Shown one piece after another: positions 41,246-51,238 of a stretch of DNA of 64,000 nt. The notes beneath the pieces were generated by a model that worked only from the letters and a program-made list of their open reading frames with translations, had not been told where the DNA came from and ran no database searches. Both the position numbers and the translations under genes were made by a program. Every line of letters starts with the position of its first letter. The stretch's first letter is position 1. The DNA is from JAXDMK01 sp963765955 (GTDB taxonomy: Bacteria; Actinomycetota; Acidimicrobiia; Acidimicrobiales; AC-14): assembly GCA_963765955.1 (NCBI GenBank), contig CAVXYA010000002.1, positions 744,001 through 808,000 of the forward strand. The letters are read 5' to 3'.

Positions 41246-41769
41246 TCAGGCGACGAACCAGTCGGTATGGAACACCGTCGTGGCCGCCGGCTCGCCAACC
41301 CGGCCCCACACGCTGGCCGGCCCCGGAGGCACGTCGGAGGCGACGAACCGACCCATCTCGTCGGCCGCAGTGGTGATCTGGGACACCCCGCAGGTGCCGC
41401 ACCTCGAGCTCGGCCGTCTGGGCCGGGATCAGTTGGCCCACCAACCGCCGACGGGTGCCGACGACCTCTGATTCGATCTCAACAGCGATGTCCGGTGTCT
41501 CGAACGTCAGCAGCCGGGCCGACTGCCCTCCCCGGACGACGGCGAGGCGGTCAGGGTCGAGATCGGAGTCGTACGTGATGGCGGCCAGGTCGGCGTCGAT
41601 CGTGTGGAGCACCAGGCTGGCCTGGGCCATCGCCAGCAGCTCCGGAGGGGCCGGGTCGACAGCGCTCGAACAGCGCCCGCAGCTCGTCGATGAGTCCGTC
41701 GTCCTCTTTGTCCTCCGGGTTCCGGTCCGGGTTCCGGTCCGGGTTCTGGTCCGGGTGTCGGTTGGGCAT
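41246..41769 (-). CDS. Small accessory protein of the sigma/protease operon (frame slips)
   Basis: About 174 residues from ATG 41769 after correcting slips near 41655 and 41390. It begins with a repeated polar segment (DQNPDRNPDRNPEDKEDD) and a helix (LIDELRALFERC), then a beta-rich domain (SLVLHTIDADLAAITYDSDL, LLTFETPDIAVEIESEV, LVGQLIPAQTAELEVRH, ending VWGRVGEPAATTVFHTDWFVA). The beta part resembles carboxypeptidase-regulatory-like or transthyretin-type folds. I recall similar proteins directly downstream of sigma factor genes in other actinobacteria, so a role as cognate regulator or substrate is possible; function unknown. It starts 12 bases after the sigma factor stop. Confidence 0.65.
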
Positions 41770-41780
41770 CGCGCCCCCTT

Positions 41781-42359
41781 TCACGAGGAAGAGTCACCAT
41801 CTTCGCCGTTGATACGAACGAACTCCCGGCGCAGCAGGTCGACACAACGTCCGCGGGTCGGGCCGACGCTCCCGATCGACATGTCGAGGGCGGCGGCGGC
41901 GCTGCTGTAGCTGGACCGATTGGCCATCAGCAGGCGCAGGAGCACCTGGCACCGGGACGGGATCCGAGCGAAGGCCTGGGCCAGCGCTGCCTCCCGCTCG
42001 TCGCGGAGCAGCCGGGCGTCGATGTCGGGCTGGGCGCGGGTGTCGACCTCGAACTGGTCACTGTCCGGGGGTGTCACCACCTGGCGACCGGCCCGGCGCA
42101 GGTGGCCCAGAGCCTCGTGGCGGACGGTCGTCATCAACCAGGCTCCGACTCGCTCGGGGTCGCGTACGTCGGAGACGTGACCGAGGAGCCGCATCCAGGC
42201 CAACTGGGTGGCGTCAGAGGCGTCGTCCCGCGACAACCCGTAACCCCGGGCCATGGCGAACAGCTTGGGAGTGAGCCGGGCGACCAGCGCCGACCAGGCG
42301 TCCTGGTCGCCCCCAGCAGCCGCCAGCAGCAACTCCCCGTCGCTGCGCTCCGTCGGCAC
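41781..42359 (-). CDS. Sigma-70 family (ECF-like) RNA polymerase sigma factor
   Basis: About 192 residues taking GTG 42359; ATG 42379 is possible if bases are wrong between them. Region 2: WSALVARLTPKLFAMARGYG, DASDATQLAWMRLLGHVSDV, PERVGAWLMTTVRHEALGHL. Region 4: AFARIPSRCQVLLRLLMANR, SSYSSAAAALDMSIGSVGPT and RGRCVDLLRREFVRI. It sits between a subtilase and a small accessory protein. There is no recognisable zinc-type anti-sigma gene; control by the neighbouring proteases is a hypothesis. Its reading frame happens to be continuous with the subtilase frame, but the spacer contains a 14-bp hairpin and non-coding-like base use. Confidence 0.82.
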   Translation of the reverse strand: MPTERSDGELLLAAAGGDQDAWSALVARLTPKLFAMARGYGLSRDDASDATQLAWMRLLGHVSDVRDPERVGAWLMTTVRHEALGHLRRAGRQVVTPPDSDQFEVDTRAQPDIDARLLRDEREAALAQAFARIPSRCQVLLRLLMANRSSYSSAAAALDMSIGSVGPTRGRCVDLLRREFVRINGEDGDSSS

Positions 42360-42426
42360 GAGGCCGATCGTACGGCCATGTCGAGCCCCGGATCGGGCAC
42401 CTGCTGTCGGAGCTGGGAACGGCGCT

Positions 42427-42469
42427 CGGCTCGGCTGGCTTCCGCCGCTTTGTGTAGCCAGCCGAGCCG
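42427..42469 (-). terminator. Hairpin between subtilase and sigma factor genes
   Basis: A perfect 14-bp stem (cggctcggctggct type arm, 42427-42440 with 42456-42469) and a 15-base loop. It lies between the end of the subtilase domain and the sigma factor start and may be an attenuator or RNA-processing site that sets the ratio of the two products. Confidence 0.55.
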
Positions 42470-42498
42470 TGCCCGTCCCGCCACCCGAAAATCCCCTG

Positions 42499-43781
42499 CT
42501 AGGTCCAGAGCTGGGCGGGAAGACCGGGACACCGAGGTCGAAGCCGCTGTCGTTGGCCCGCCTCCGGCCGCCGCCGAAGACCTCCCACGCAGCCAGGGCG
42601 CCGTCCATGCCGGGACGGGCCGCGACCTGAGCGATGGCGCCTGCGACCCGGGCGGCGGCGAAGCACGTGCCGCTCCAGGTCGCCCAGCCGTCGAAGAGCT
42701 GCCGCTGAGGTGGCTGCTCGGGGCCGGCGTTCGGACGGGCGATGGACGCGGGCTCGTTGCGGCCGTGGAAGTTCAGGAACGTGCTGCGAACGTCGACACC
42801 CGGTGCGCACACATCGACCCACGACCCGTAGTTGCTGAACCACGCCTTGGCCTTCTCGGTCCCGAGGGCGGCAACGCCGATGACGCCCTTGTACGCCGCC
42901 GGGAAGCAGGGTGTATCAGTGCCGGCGTTCCCTGCCGGAGCGATGAAGACGACCTTGGGGTTCCTCTCCCGCAACTCCGTCAGCGCCTCCTCGATGGCAG
43001 GCATGCCGATGTTGTCGTGGGTGAAACCAGCGCACGACAGGAGCACGACCTCGACGTCCGGCGTCAAGCGGCGCAGGGCGGCGGCGACCTCGGTTTCGGG
43101 CGCCTCGCCCCAGTCGTCGAGGATTCGGTCGACGCCGACAGCCGCTCCCGGTGCGTGCTGGAGGACGACCCCGACCGAGAAGACGGCGTGGCCGGCGTAT
43201 CTCCGCAGTGGCTCACGGTGGTCGGGCTCGATCTCGAGGGCGGGCAGTCCGCCGGGACGGCCAAGGGGCTTGACCCGACCGTTGAACCACTCGTGCTTGA
43301 ACAGGTCGCCGCTGTCGAGCACGGCCACGGTCACCGTCCGTCCGCCGAGCACTCCCGAGCCGGGGGGCGGCGGGCCCAGTTCCGACGCCGGTGCGGGCAC
43401 GCTGGCGGTACCGAGTCCTCCGTGCGAGTTGCCCCGCAGCACGTGGTTCGGGCTCACCCGGTAGGTGCCTCGGCGGTCGCCGGGCCGGTCGGTCGCCCGT
43501 AGCTTCGAGACGAGTGCGGGCACCGAGGTGCTGTCGGTCCCGAGCGTCAGCCGGTACCACTGCGAACCGGTCGCCAGCGGCTCGGCACGAAAGCCGCGGT
43601 CGGACGGGGGAAGCTCGCCCAACTCGACCAGCAGCCGCTGGATGTCGGCCACATCCTCGTGGGCGACGAGAATCTCGCCCCTCTTGAAGTAGTACCCACC
43701 GCCTTCGCCGTGGGGAGCAGTTCCCACGCCGGGCCCCGAATAGCTTCGATCGTTGTTTCCGGATGGACCCCAGTCAGACAT
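42499..43781 (-). CDS. S8 subtilisin-family protein with Cys in place of the catalytic Ser
   Basis: About 420 residues from ATG 43781 (GAGGGGG 7 bases upstream). Asp box VTVAVLDSGDLFKHEWFNG, His box RYAGHAVFSVGVVLQHAPGA, oxyanion Asn FIAPAGNAGTD, and the nucleophile box ATWSGTCFAAARVAGAIAQV, where TGC (42663-42665) encodes Cys instead of Ser. The N-terminal 120 residues (YYFKRGEILVAHEDVADIQR) look like an inhibitor-type prodomain. There is no signal peptide, so it probably acts in the cytoplasm. The 3' end is approximate: TAG 42499 is the best stop if one or two bases are wrong near 42515. It heads the leftward arm and faces the CHAT gene. Confidence 0.85.
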
Positions 43782-43814
43782 CGTTTTCCCCCTCGTTGTT
43801 CTCGCCTTGCCGGG

Positions 43815-43843
43815 TTGACACGCCAGACTCCGCCGCTGATACA
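43815..43843 (+). promoter_or_regulatory. Promoter of the CHAT protease operon
   Basis: Perfect -35 TTGACA (43815-43820), 17-base spacer, -10 GATACA (43838-43843). Transcription would start near 43850, leaving about 33 bases with GAGGGG before GTG 43883. The 101-bp spacer also has to drive the leftward subtilase arm; its boxes are not evident. Confidence 0.65.
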
Positions 43844-43882
43844 AGATTTCTCCGAAAGTTTCGTGACCAGAGGGGTCGAGGC

Positions 43883-46446
43883 GTGACGACGGACGGCAGC
43901 CGAGCCCGATCGGGGCCCGGCGACGCGACGGTGGACTTCGACAGTGCGCTGACCATGGGCGAGGCCGCCATCCGGCGCCGAGAGATCGACGCCGCCGTCA
44001 CCCACTTCCGTCGGGCCACCCGCATCGCCGAGCGAGCCGGGCTCGAAGTCCACGCCGGCCGGGCCCGCATGTCGCTGGCCGAGGCGTTGGCGGGACGGGG
44101 CGACTTCGCCGGCGCCGACCGGGAGACCGAGCGGGCCACGACCGTGCTCCGGGGGGGCGACCTCGCGCGCTTCACCGCCCAGCGGGCCAACATCGACTAC
44201 TACCGGGGCCGCCTGGTCGCCGCCCTGGAGGGGTACCGCCAGGCGCTCCCGGGCCTGCGCAGGGCGGGCGACGTGTTCTACGAGGCGATTGCCATCGAGA
44301 ACCGGGGGCTCATCCTGGCCCACCAGGGCTCCTTCGCCGCCGCCGTCGCCGACCTCGAGCGATCGGCGGTCCTCCTGGAGAGCATCGGCGAGCACCGCCT
44401 GGCCGCCGACGTGGAGGTCAACCTCGGTTGGCTGGCCGCCCGCACGGGTGATGTGCCTGCGGCCCTGGCCCGGTTCGACAAGGCCGACGAGTTCTTCCGG
44501 CTGGAGGGGGACACCGACCCGGCCGCGCTCTTCGACCGGTGCGAGGCCCTGCTCGCCGCCCACCTGGCGGTCGAGGCCCGGCGGACGGCGGCCGAGGCGG
44601 TGACCAGGCTGGGCGAGCAGGGAGTGGCCACGCTCGTGGCCGAGGCCAATCTCCGGCTCTCGGAGGCGGCGCTGCTCGACGGCGACACGCCGGCCGCCGC
44701 GGCCGCGGCCGAGGCTGCGCTGCGCCGTCCTCCGCCAGCGCCGACCGAGCTTCGTCGCCCTGGCCCGGTACGCATCCCTGCGGGCGGCGTGGATGGGGGG
44801 CGACCGGTCCCCCCGCCTGGTCGGCCCCGCTCGGCGGGCGGCCGAGGCCCTGGCTGCGACCGGCTGGGTCGTCGCCGCCCTCGACGCCCGGCTCATCGCC
44901 GCCCAGTTGGCGCTGGGGGCGGGGCACGTCGAAGCGGCGCGGGCGGAGCTGGCCCAGGCCCGGGCGGGCACCGGCGCCGCCCGGCGCAGCTGCGGTCGCG
45001 CCTCTGGCACGCGGAGGCGCTCCTGCGCCTGGCCGACGGCGACCGGCGGGGTGCCGACAGTGCCCTGAGGGCCGGCATACGGGTGCTCGAGACCCACCGG
45101 GCGATCCTCGGCGCCAGCGAGCTGCGGGCCCACACCTCCGCCCATGGCGCTGACCTGGCCCGGCTGGGAGTCCGCCTGGCGCTGGAGGACGAGCGGCCCG
45201 AGCGAGTGCTGCGGTGGGCCGAACGTTGGCGGGCCGGGTCCCTCCACCTGCGGCCGGCCCGGCCTCCGGCCGACGCCGCCCTCGCCGCCGAGCTGGTCGA
45301 GCTGCGCAACGTGTCCGCCCAGCTAGCCGAAGCGGCCACCGACGGCCGGGGGACGGCCGCTCTCCTGACCCGCCAGGCGTCCATCGAAAACGCCGTCCAG
45401 CACCGGACCCGCCACGCCCCCGGCGACGGGCTCTACCGCTCCCTGCCGGCGCCGACGGTCCGGATGTTCCACGACGCCCTCGGGGACCGCGCCCTGGTCG
45501 AGCTCGTGGAGTGCGACGGCGATCTCCACGCCGTCGTCCTGGCCGGGGGTCGGCTCCGCCTCCATCGCCTCGGGCCACTCGCCGCGGTCGAAAGGGAGCT
45601 CCACGGGCTGCGGTTCGCGCTCCGCCGCATCGCCCATCGCTACGGGTCGCCGAAAACCCTCCGGGCGACCCACGACAGCCGGGAACACGCCGGGCCCGAA
45701 CGCTCGACCAGCTTCTCCTCGAGCCCTTGGCCGCGGACGCCGGTGGGCGAGCTGGTCGTCGTGCCCACCGGAGTGCTCCATTCCGTGCCCTGGTCGCTGC
45801 TGCCGTCGTGTACCGGCCGTCCCGTCTCGGTCGCGCCCTCGGCCGCCATCTGGTACCGGGCCATGTCCACCGCCGCCGCCCCGATCCGACCGGAGTCCCG
45901 TGTGGCCCTCATCGCCGGACCGGGCCTGCCCGGCAGGAATTTGAGGCATCTGATCTTCGGCGGAGATATCCTCAGGCAGAATGGCTGGTACAGGCGGAGG
46001 CTGGCGTCAGTGCTGTCTTGGCCGCGCTCGACGGCGCGGACCTGGCCCATGTGGCCGCCCACGGGCATTTCCGCAGCGACAACCCGCTCTTCTCGTGCCT
46101 CGACCTGGCCGACGGCCCCCTCACCGTCTACGACTTGGAAACGCTGGCCCGAGCCCCGACGACGCTGGTGCTCTCGGCGTGCGACTCGGGGCTATCGGAG
46201 GTGCGCCCGGGCGACGAGCTGATGGGACTGACGGCGGCCCTGTTCACGCTGGGCGCCCGGTGCCTGATCGCCACCGTGGTGCCCATCACCGACGTGGACG
46301 CCCACCCACTCATGGTCCGGCTCCACGAGGGCCTGCTGGCGGGCATGGGCCCGGCGGCAGCCTTGGCCCGGGCCCAGGCCGAGGGCATGGCCGAGGAGGG
46401 TGGCTCCGGGGCCTCGGGCAGCTTCGTGTGTTTCGGCGCCGGCTGA
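43883..46446 (+). CDS. TPR-CHAT (caspase-like) protease (several frame slips)
   Basis: About 850 residues from GTG 43883. Residues about 15-400 are helical repeats of TPR type (ALTMGEAAIRRREIDAAVTH, RIAERAGLEVHAGRARMSLA, AIAIENRGLILAHQGSFAAA, AADVEVNLGWLAARTGDVPA). A linker (LALEDERPERVLRWAERWRA) leads to the C-terminal CHAT peptidase: ELVVVPTGVLHSVPWSLLPS, catalytic His in HVAAHGHFRSDNPLFS (46060-46062) and catalytic Cys in LVLSACDSGLSEVRPGDELM (46180-46182). Slips lie near 44735, 44995, 45695 and 45935. CHAT proteins are caspase-clan (C14) proteases related to separase. It is followed 22 bp later by the binding lipoprotein. Confidence 0.92.
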
Positions 46447-46468
46447 GGCGCCAGGAGGAGGCGGACAA

Positions 46469-48142
46469 ATGACAAGGACCATGACCGGGACCGGGACCAG
46501 GACCGGCGTGTTCCGGTCGCGATCGCTCGTGGCCATGGCCGCCGCGGTTGCCCTCGTCGCCGGCGCATGCTCGTCGGGCGACGGCTCCGGCTCCGGCTCC
46601 GGCTCCGACGGCTCCCGAACCCAGGCGTCCAACACGACCCTCGTGGCCGCCGTGGCGGAGCTGCCCAGCAGCTTCAACTGGAACGAGTCCGGAAACGAGA
46701 ACCCCGTCGCCAACGACATCTCCCAGATGCTCTACTTCTACGCCTCGAAGACCGGCCCGAACTACGAGAAGACGGTCCCGGGGCTGGCCAAGCCCCTCGA
46801 GGAGGTGGCGACGACGCCGAAGCAGGTCGTCCGCTGGACGATCCATCCCGACGCGATGTGGAGCGACGGCACGCCGGTGACCACCGACGACATGCAGCAC
46901 TTCTACCGCGAGCTCCTGGCGCCCGGCAGCGTCGCAGCCGAGCACGAGGGCTACGACCAGATCACCGACTTCAAGAAGGTCGACGCCAAGGTCTTCGAAG
47001 CCACGTTCGAGCCGGCCTACGGCGACATTGGCAGCCTGTGGACGCGGTGCCGCAGGCGGCATCGATCCAGAGCCACGGTGGCTTCGAGAAGGCCCTCGAT
47101 GAGGACCCCGGCCCGTCGGCGGGGCCATTCAAGTTCGAGAAGATGGACCCGGACGTGAGCATCGCGCTCGTCCGCAACGAGCGCTGGTGGGGCCCGAAGC
47201 CGGGACTCGAGTCGATCGTGGTGCGAGCCATACCTGAGATCAGGGCCCAGGTGCAGGCGCTCGAGAGTGGCGAGATCGGCCTGATCGCCCCCGACGCCGA
47301 CGAGGACCTGATCGCCCAGCTCCGATCTGGCCGCAACGGGCACCGTCCGCACCGGGCTCGGATGGGGCCGCACTGGGACCTCTACACCTTCAACACGCTG
47401 ACACGGGCACTCGCCGACCTCGGGTCCGCCAGGCGATCGCCTTGGCCCTCGATCGCGACGCCAGCGTCGACCGGGTGGTGAGGCCGAACTCGCACCCGAC
47501 GCCCGCCGCCTCGACAACTTCATCTACATGACGACCCCGGCGGCCCGATTAGTCGGCCACGGCCCCGAGTCCGCCCGCCGCGACCTCGAGGCGGACCACG
47601 CCCTCCTCGAACAGGCAGGATGGACGAGCTCGGCGAGGACGTCGGACCAACGCGACGGCGAGCGGCTCTCCCTCCCGGTGACTGCGATCGAGCGAGCGTC
47701 ACCCAGTACGACCACGGCCGAGCTCGCCATCGCCCAGTTGCTCAGGTCGGCATCGAGCTGCGGTCCGACAACTGCCCCATCGAGTGCCGTCCTCGAGCGG
47801 CTTCCCCAATGGACTCGACGTCCTGAGCGCCGGTTGCGCCGGCACGGCGTTCCCCATCAGCACGATCACCCACGTCTTCTCCAGCGGCGGGACGCAGACA
47901 CGGCAATTCGGCGCCCCCGGTTCAACGACCTCATCATACCGGGCCGCTGGTGACCGACCCGTCGGAGCAGCGAGGCTCGCCAACCAGGCCGACGAGGCGC
48001 TGTGGAAGGCCTTCCCGGGGTCACGCTGTACCAGGCCGCGACCGACGGTGTACGCCGCGAGCAACGATTTCGTCGGCATGGCGGCCAACGCGACCGGCGA
48101 CGGGGTCTTCTGGAACACCGAGACCTGGGCCCGAGGGCCTGA
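46469..48142 (+). CDS. Peptide ABC transporter substrate-binding lipoprotein (many frame slips)
   Basis: About 555 residues from ATG 46469 with AGGAGG upstream. A lipoprotein signal ends VALVAGACSSGDGSG (lipobox Cys near residue 33) followed by a Gly/Ser-rich tether. The family 5 (DppA/OppA) fold follows: NETLVAAV-type start, WTIHPDAMWSDGTPVTTDDM, VDAKVFEATFEPAYGDIGSL, AGPFKFEKMDPDVSIALVRN, RNERWWGPKPGLESIVVRAI, ending LWKAFPGVTLYQAATDGVYA and FWNTETWARG. The middle (47300-47950) is badly broken by slips and only partly readable. It would capture peptides outside the cell for the two permeases downstream. Confidence 0.85.
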
Positions 48143-48155
48143 TCACCGGAGCGGG

Positions 48156-49146
48156 ATGGGAACGCCCGGGCTGGCCGCGTTCGTCGCCCGCCGGTTGCTG
48201 CTGTCGATCCCCGTCCTGGTGATGGCCAGCGTCCTCCACGTTCAGGCTGGTCGCGGCGTCGGGCGACCCCCTGGCCCGGTACAAGGCCAGCGCCCACGTC
48301 CACCGCCATGTGATCGAGCAGAAGGAGAAGGAGCTCCACCTCGACCGGCCGGTGCGGGTGCGATACGTCATCTGGGCGGGGGACCTCCTGCGGGGCGACT
48401 TCGGACGCACCGTCGACGACCAGGACGTCGGGTCCCGGCTGTGGCGGGGAACGAGCGCACGGCCCGCCTGGTGGTGCCGGCGATGCTCATCGGCATCGCC
48501 ATCGCGGTCGCCATCGGGACGGTGTCCGCCGCCCGCTACAGATCGTGGATCGACCACGCCGGCACCGTCCTCGCCTTCGTCCTCCTCTCCTTGCCGGTCT
48601 TCTGGCTCGGCTGGGCCATCCGCCGCGACACGGGCTCCGCCTGCAGGATGCGTTGGGATTCCGCTTCCTCTCGTTCGTCGGCGAGCGCAGCATCCTGCCG
48701 TCCGAATCGTTCGTGGCGGCCACGGGGATTGGCTTCGCCACCTGGTCCTGCCCACGCTCACCCTCGCCCTGGCCGCCACCGCGGGTGGACCCGGTACCTC
48801 CGCGTTAGCGTGCTCGACTCCCTGAGCGCCGACCACGTGCGCACGGCGCGGGCCAAGGGCTTGCCCGAGTGGCGGGTGGTCGGCCAGCACGCCCTGGGAA
48901 CGAGCCTGGTGCCCTTGACGACCGTGGCCGCCCTCGGCTTCGCCGGTCTGGTCGGGGGGGCGGTGATCGTCGAGCGCATCTTCGGCCTGGCCCGGGCTCG
49001 GTCAGATCCTCCTCGACGGCCTCCAGGATCGTGACGTGAACTCGGTCTCGGGATGGTTGCTCATCGCCGGCGTGGCCGTGGTCTTCGTGAACCTGACGGC
49101 CGACCTGGTGTGCGCGGTGCTCGACCCGAGGACCCGCCGTGCTTGA
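48156..49146 (+). CDS. Peptide ABC transporter permease, DppB type (frame slips)
   Basis: About 328 residues from ATG 48156. AAFVARRLLLSIPVLVMASV is the usual first helix of DppB permeases; AIAVAIGTVSAARYRSWIDH, VLAFVLLSLPVFWLG, HLVLPTLTLALAATAG and the EAA-loop-like segment YLRVSVLDSLSADHVRTARA follow, then GGAVIVERIFGLPGLGQILL. Slips lie near 48240, 48445, 48620, 48735 and 48995. Its stop overlaps the start of the second permease. Confidence 0.87.
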
Positions 49147-50126
49147 CCCGATCCTGGTGACCCCCCCGCCACCGGCCGCAGATGCCCCCGCCAATGCCCA
49201 CAGCGGCCGCCCGTTCGGCGTGGTCAGACGGTTCGGGCGCCAGCGGCTGGCGGTAGGGGCCCTGCTCGGGATCGCCCTGCTCGTGGGTCTGACGTTGCTC
49301 GTTCCGGTGCTGACCGGCCACGGCTACGGCGACATGTGCTGCCCGCCGTCCCGCCCGCCGTCGTGGTCGAATCCCATGGGCACCGACACGCTGGCGCCGC
49401 GACCAGCTCTCGAGGGTGCTGCGTGGGGTGCAGCGGAGCCTGTCGGTCGGACTGGTCGCGGCCGCGGTCGCAACCGTGGCCGGCGTTGCCGTGGGGGCGG
49501 TCGCGGGATGGTACCGAGGATGGGTCGACGAGCTCGTCGCCCGATCGATCGACGTCTTCCTCACCATCCCCGAGCTCGCCGTCCTGCTGGTCCTGGCCAA
49601 CCGGGCGAGCGGCAACCGGGAGCAGTGGCTGCTGGTGTCCCTGGCCATCGCCCTCGTGTCGTGGCCGGTGATCGCCCGGGTCACCCGCGCCCAGGTCCTG
49701 TCCGTGAGCCGAACCGGCTACGTGGAGGCGGCCCGGGCCAGTGGGACGTCGGACCGGCGCATCGTGCTCCGCCACGTCCTGCCGAACGTCGGCGGCCAGA
49801 TCGTCGTCGCCGCCACCCTCGCCGTCTCCTGGGCCATTCTGGCCGAGTCCGCCCTCAGCTTCCTCGGCTACGGCCCCGGCTCTCCGGACACCTCGCTCGG
49901 CTCCCTGGTCGACAAGGGAACCGACGCCCTGAGCCACCGCCCGTGGCTGTTCTACTGCCCGGGCCTCACCCTCGTGGTCCTGCTGCTCTGCGTGAACTAC
50001 GTCGGGGACGGCCTCCGGCACGCCCTCGACCCCCGGCTCCGAGGTGCGCCGGCGCCGGTCCTCGTAGTCGGCACAGGTACTGCCCAGGCGCCGGCGCCCG
50101 GCCCGCGGCGGTCGAGACCCTGGTGA
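49139..50126 (+). CDS. Peptide ABC transporter permease, DppC type (frame slip)
   Basis: About 328 residues from GTG 49139. A first helix (LAVGALLGIALLVGLTLLVP) is followed by the conserved HPMGTD-type motif SNPMGTDTL, a slip near 49405, then LSVGLVAAAVATVAGVAVGA, DVFLTIPELAVLLVLANRAS and the EAA loop YVEAARASGTSDRRIVLRHV with LPNVGGQIVV. It ends the rightward arm and completes an OppBC/DppBC-type pair. Confidence 0.9.
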
Positions 50127-50128
50127 CG

Positions 50129-51081
50129 TCACCCCGGCGCTCGAACAGGCTGGGCCAGGGTGAGACCCTCCCCTGCCGCCGCCCGCCCATGCCCGAGGAA
50201 CGCCGCGCTCTCGGCCGCGGTGAGAGGCGTGAACTCCACCTCGGCCAGGCACCGCCCGGGACGGATCACCGCCGGGTGGAGGCGACCGAGGGGCTCGTTG
50301 GTGGTGATGAGGACCAGCACCCGCTCGCCCTGGCCCAGGAACCCGTCGGCCACGTTGAGCAGCCGCGACAGGGCCTGGCCCGTCTCCTTCTTGGCGTCGG
50401 CCCGGAGCAGCTCGTCGGCGTCCTCCAGCACCAGCAGTCGCCACCGGGCGCGCCGGCTCGGGTCACTCGTCTCTCGTCCCTCGCCGGTGGACTCGAGGAG
50501 CACCGGAGCAGGTACTCGGCGTTGCCCAGGAAGTGATCGGGGTCGACGACGTAGACCGTGGAGCACCACGCGGCCCAGCTTCGGGCCAGGGCCCGGATCG
50601 CGGTCGTCTTGCCCGTGCCCGGCTCGCCGTGCCACAGCAGGAGTCGACCACCGGCCACTGGCGGCGCCATCGCCATGAGGCGGTCGAGGCGTCGGCGCAC
50701 TTCGAACGTGTAGTGCTCCGAGATCGACTCCCACGTGGGCACGTCCAGCTTGCGGCGGACGGTCTCGGGGGTTGCAACGGCCCTGGTACCAGACTCGACC
50801 GAGATCAGGTCGGGCCTCGGCTCGGCCACCGGCGCCCGCGATCGGACATCGGCCACCACCTTCGCCAGCAGCTCGCGGTCGGCGGCGGCCAAGTAGGCGC
50901 CCGTAAGAGGGACGGTGTGACGGGTGAGGGCGTCGCGCACGCCGTCCCCCAGCCGGCCATGCGCCGCAACAGGAGGTCCAGCGGGACGTTGCTCGGCGCA
51001 GAAGCCGACGAAGAGCGTCCCGGGTCGGTGGGGCCACCGTGGTCGGTGTCGGGGCGGTAGATCTAGGGCTGGCCGTCCCAT
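50129..51081 (-). CDS. AAA-family ATPase (frame slips)
   Basis: About 317 residues; the N-terminus is uncertain and I used ATG 51081. Walker A LLLWHGEPGTGKTTAIRALA, Walker B WRLLVLEDADELL, sensor 1 and arginine-finger region RVLVLITTNEPLGRLHPAVI followed by RPGRCLAEVEFTPLTAAESA, a layout of classical BCS1/Cdc48-like AAA modules. N-terminal half reads LTGAYLAAADRELLAKVVAD and DVPTWESISEHYTFEVRRRL. Slips near 50490 and 50975. Similar stand-alone AAA proteins occur in other actinobacteria without known function. It is convergent to the permease gene, 2 bp apart. Confidence 0.82.
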
Positions 51082-51113
51082 CGACGACGCCGAGGGCGAA
51101 GATGCCCGGCTGC

Positions 51114-51215
51114 GGGGTGCCCAGATCGGGGGTGCCCAGATTGGGGGTGCCCAGATCGGGGGTGCCCAGATTGGGGTGCCCAGATTGGGGTGCCCAGATT
51201 GGGGGTGCCCAGATG
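51114..51215. repeat. Seven-copy 14-15 bp tandem repeat
   Basis: Seven near-identical copies of gggggtgcccagatc/t, varying only in the G-run length (4 or 5) and the last base, without spacers. It occupies the gap between the AAA ATPase and the lipid-kinase-like gene. Confidence 0.92.
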
Positions 51216-51238
51216 GTCGGCCGGCGTGCGTCACACCC

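Noticed and set aside
39162..50126. CRISPR type III-E (Craspase) locus
   Set aside because: TPR-CHAT and a sigma factor are present, but there is no repeat array, no gRAMP/Cas7-11 gene and no Csx30-like protein I can recognise.
51114..51215. Direct repeats resembling a CRISPR array
   Set aside because: Units are 14-15 bp and contiguous with no unique spacers, and no cas gene is present.
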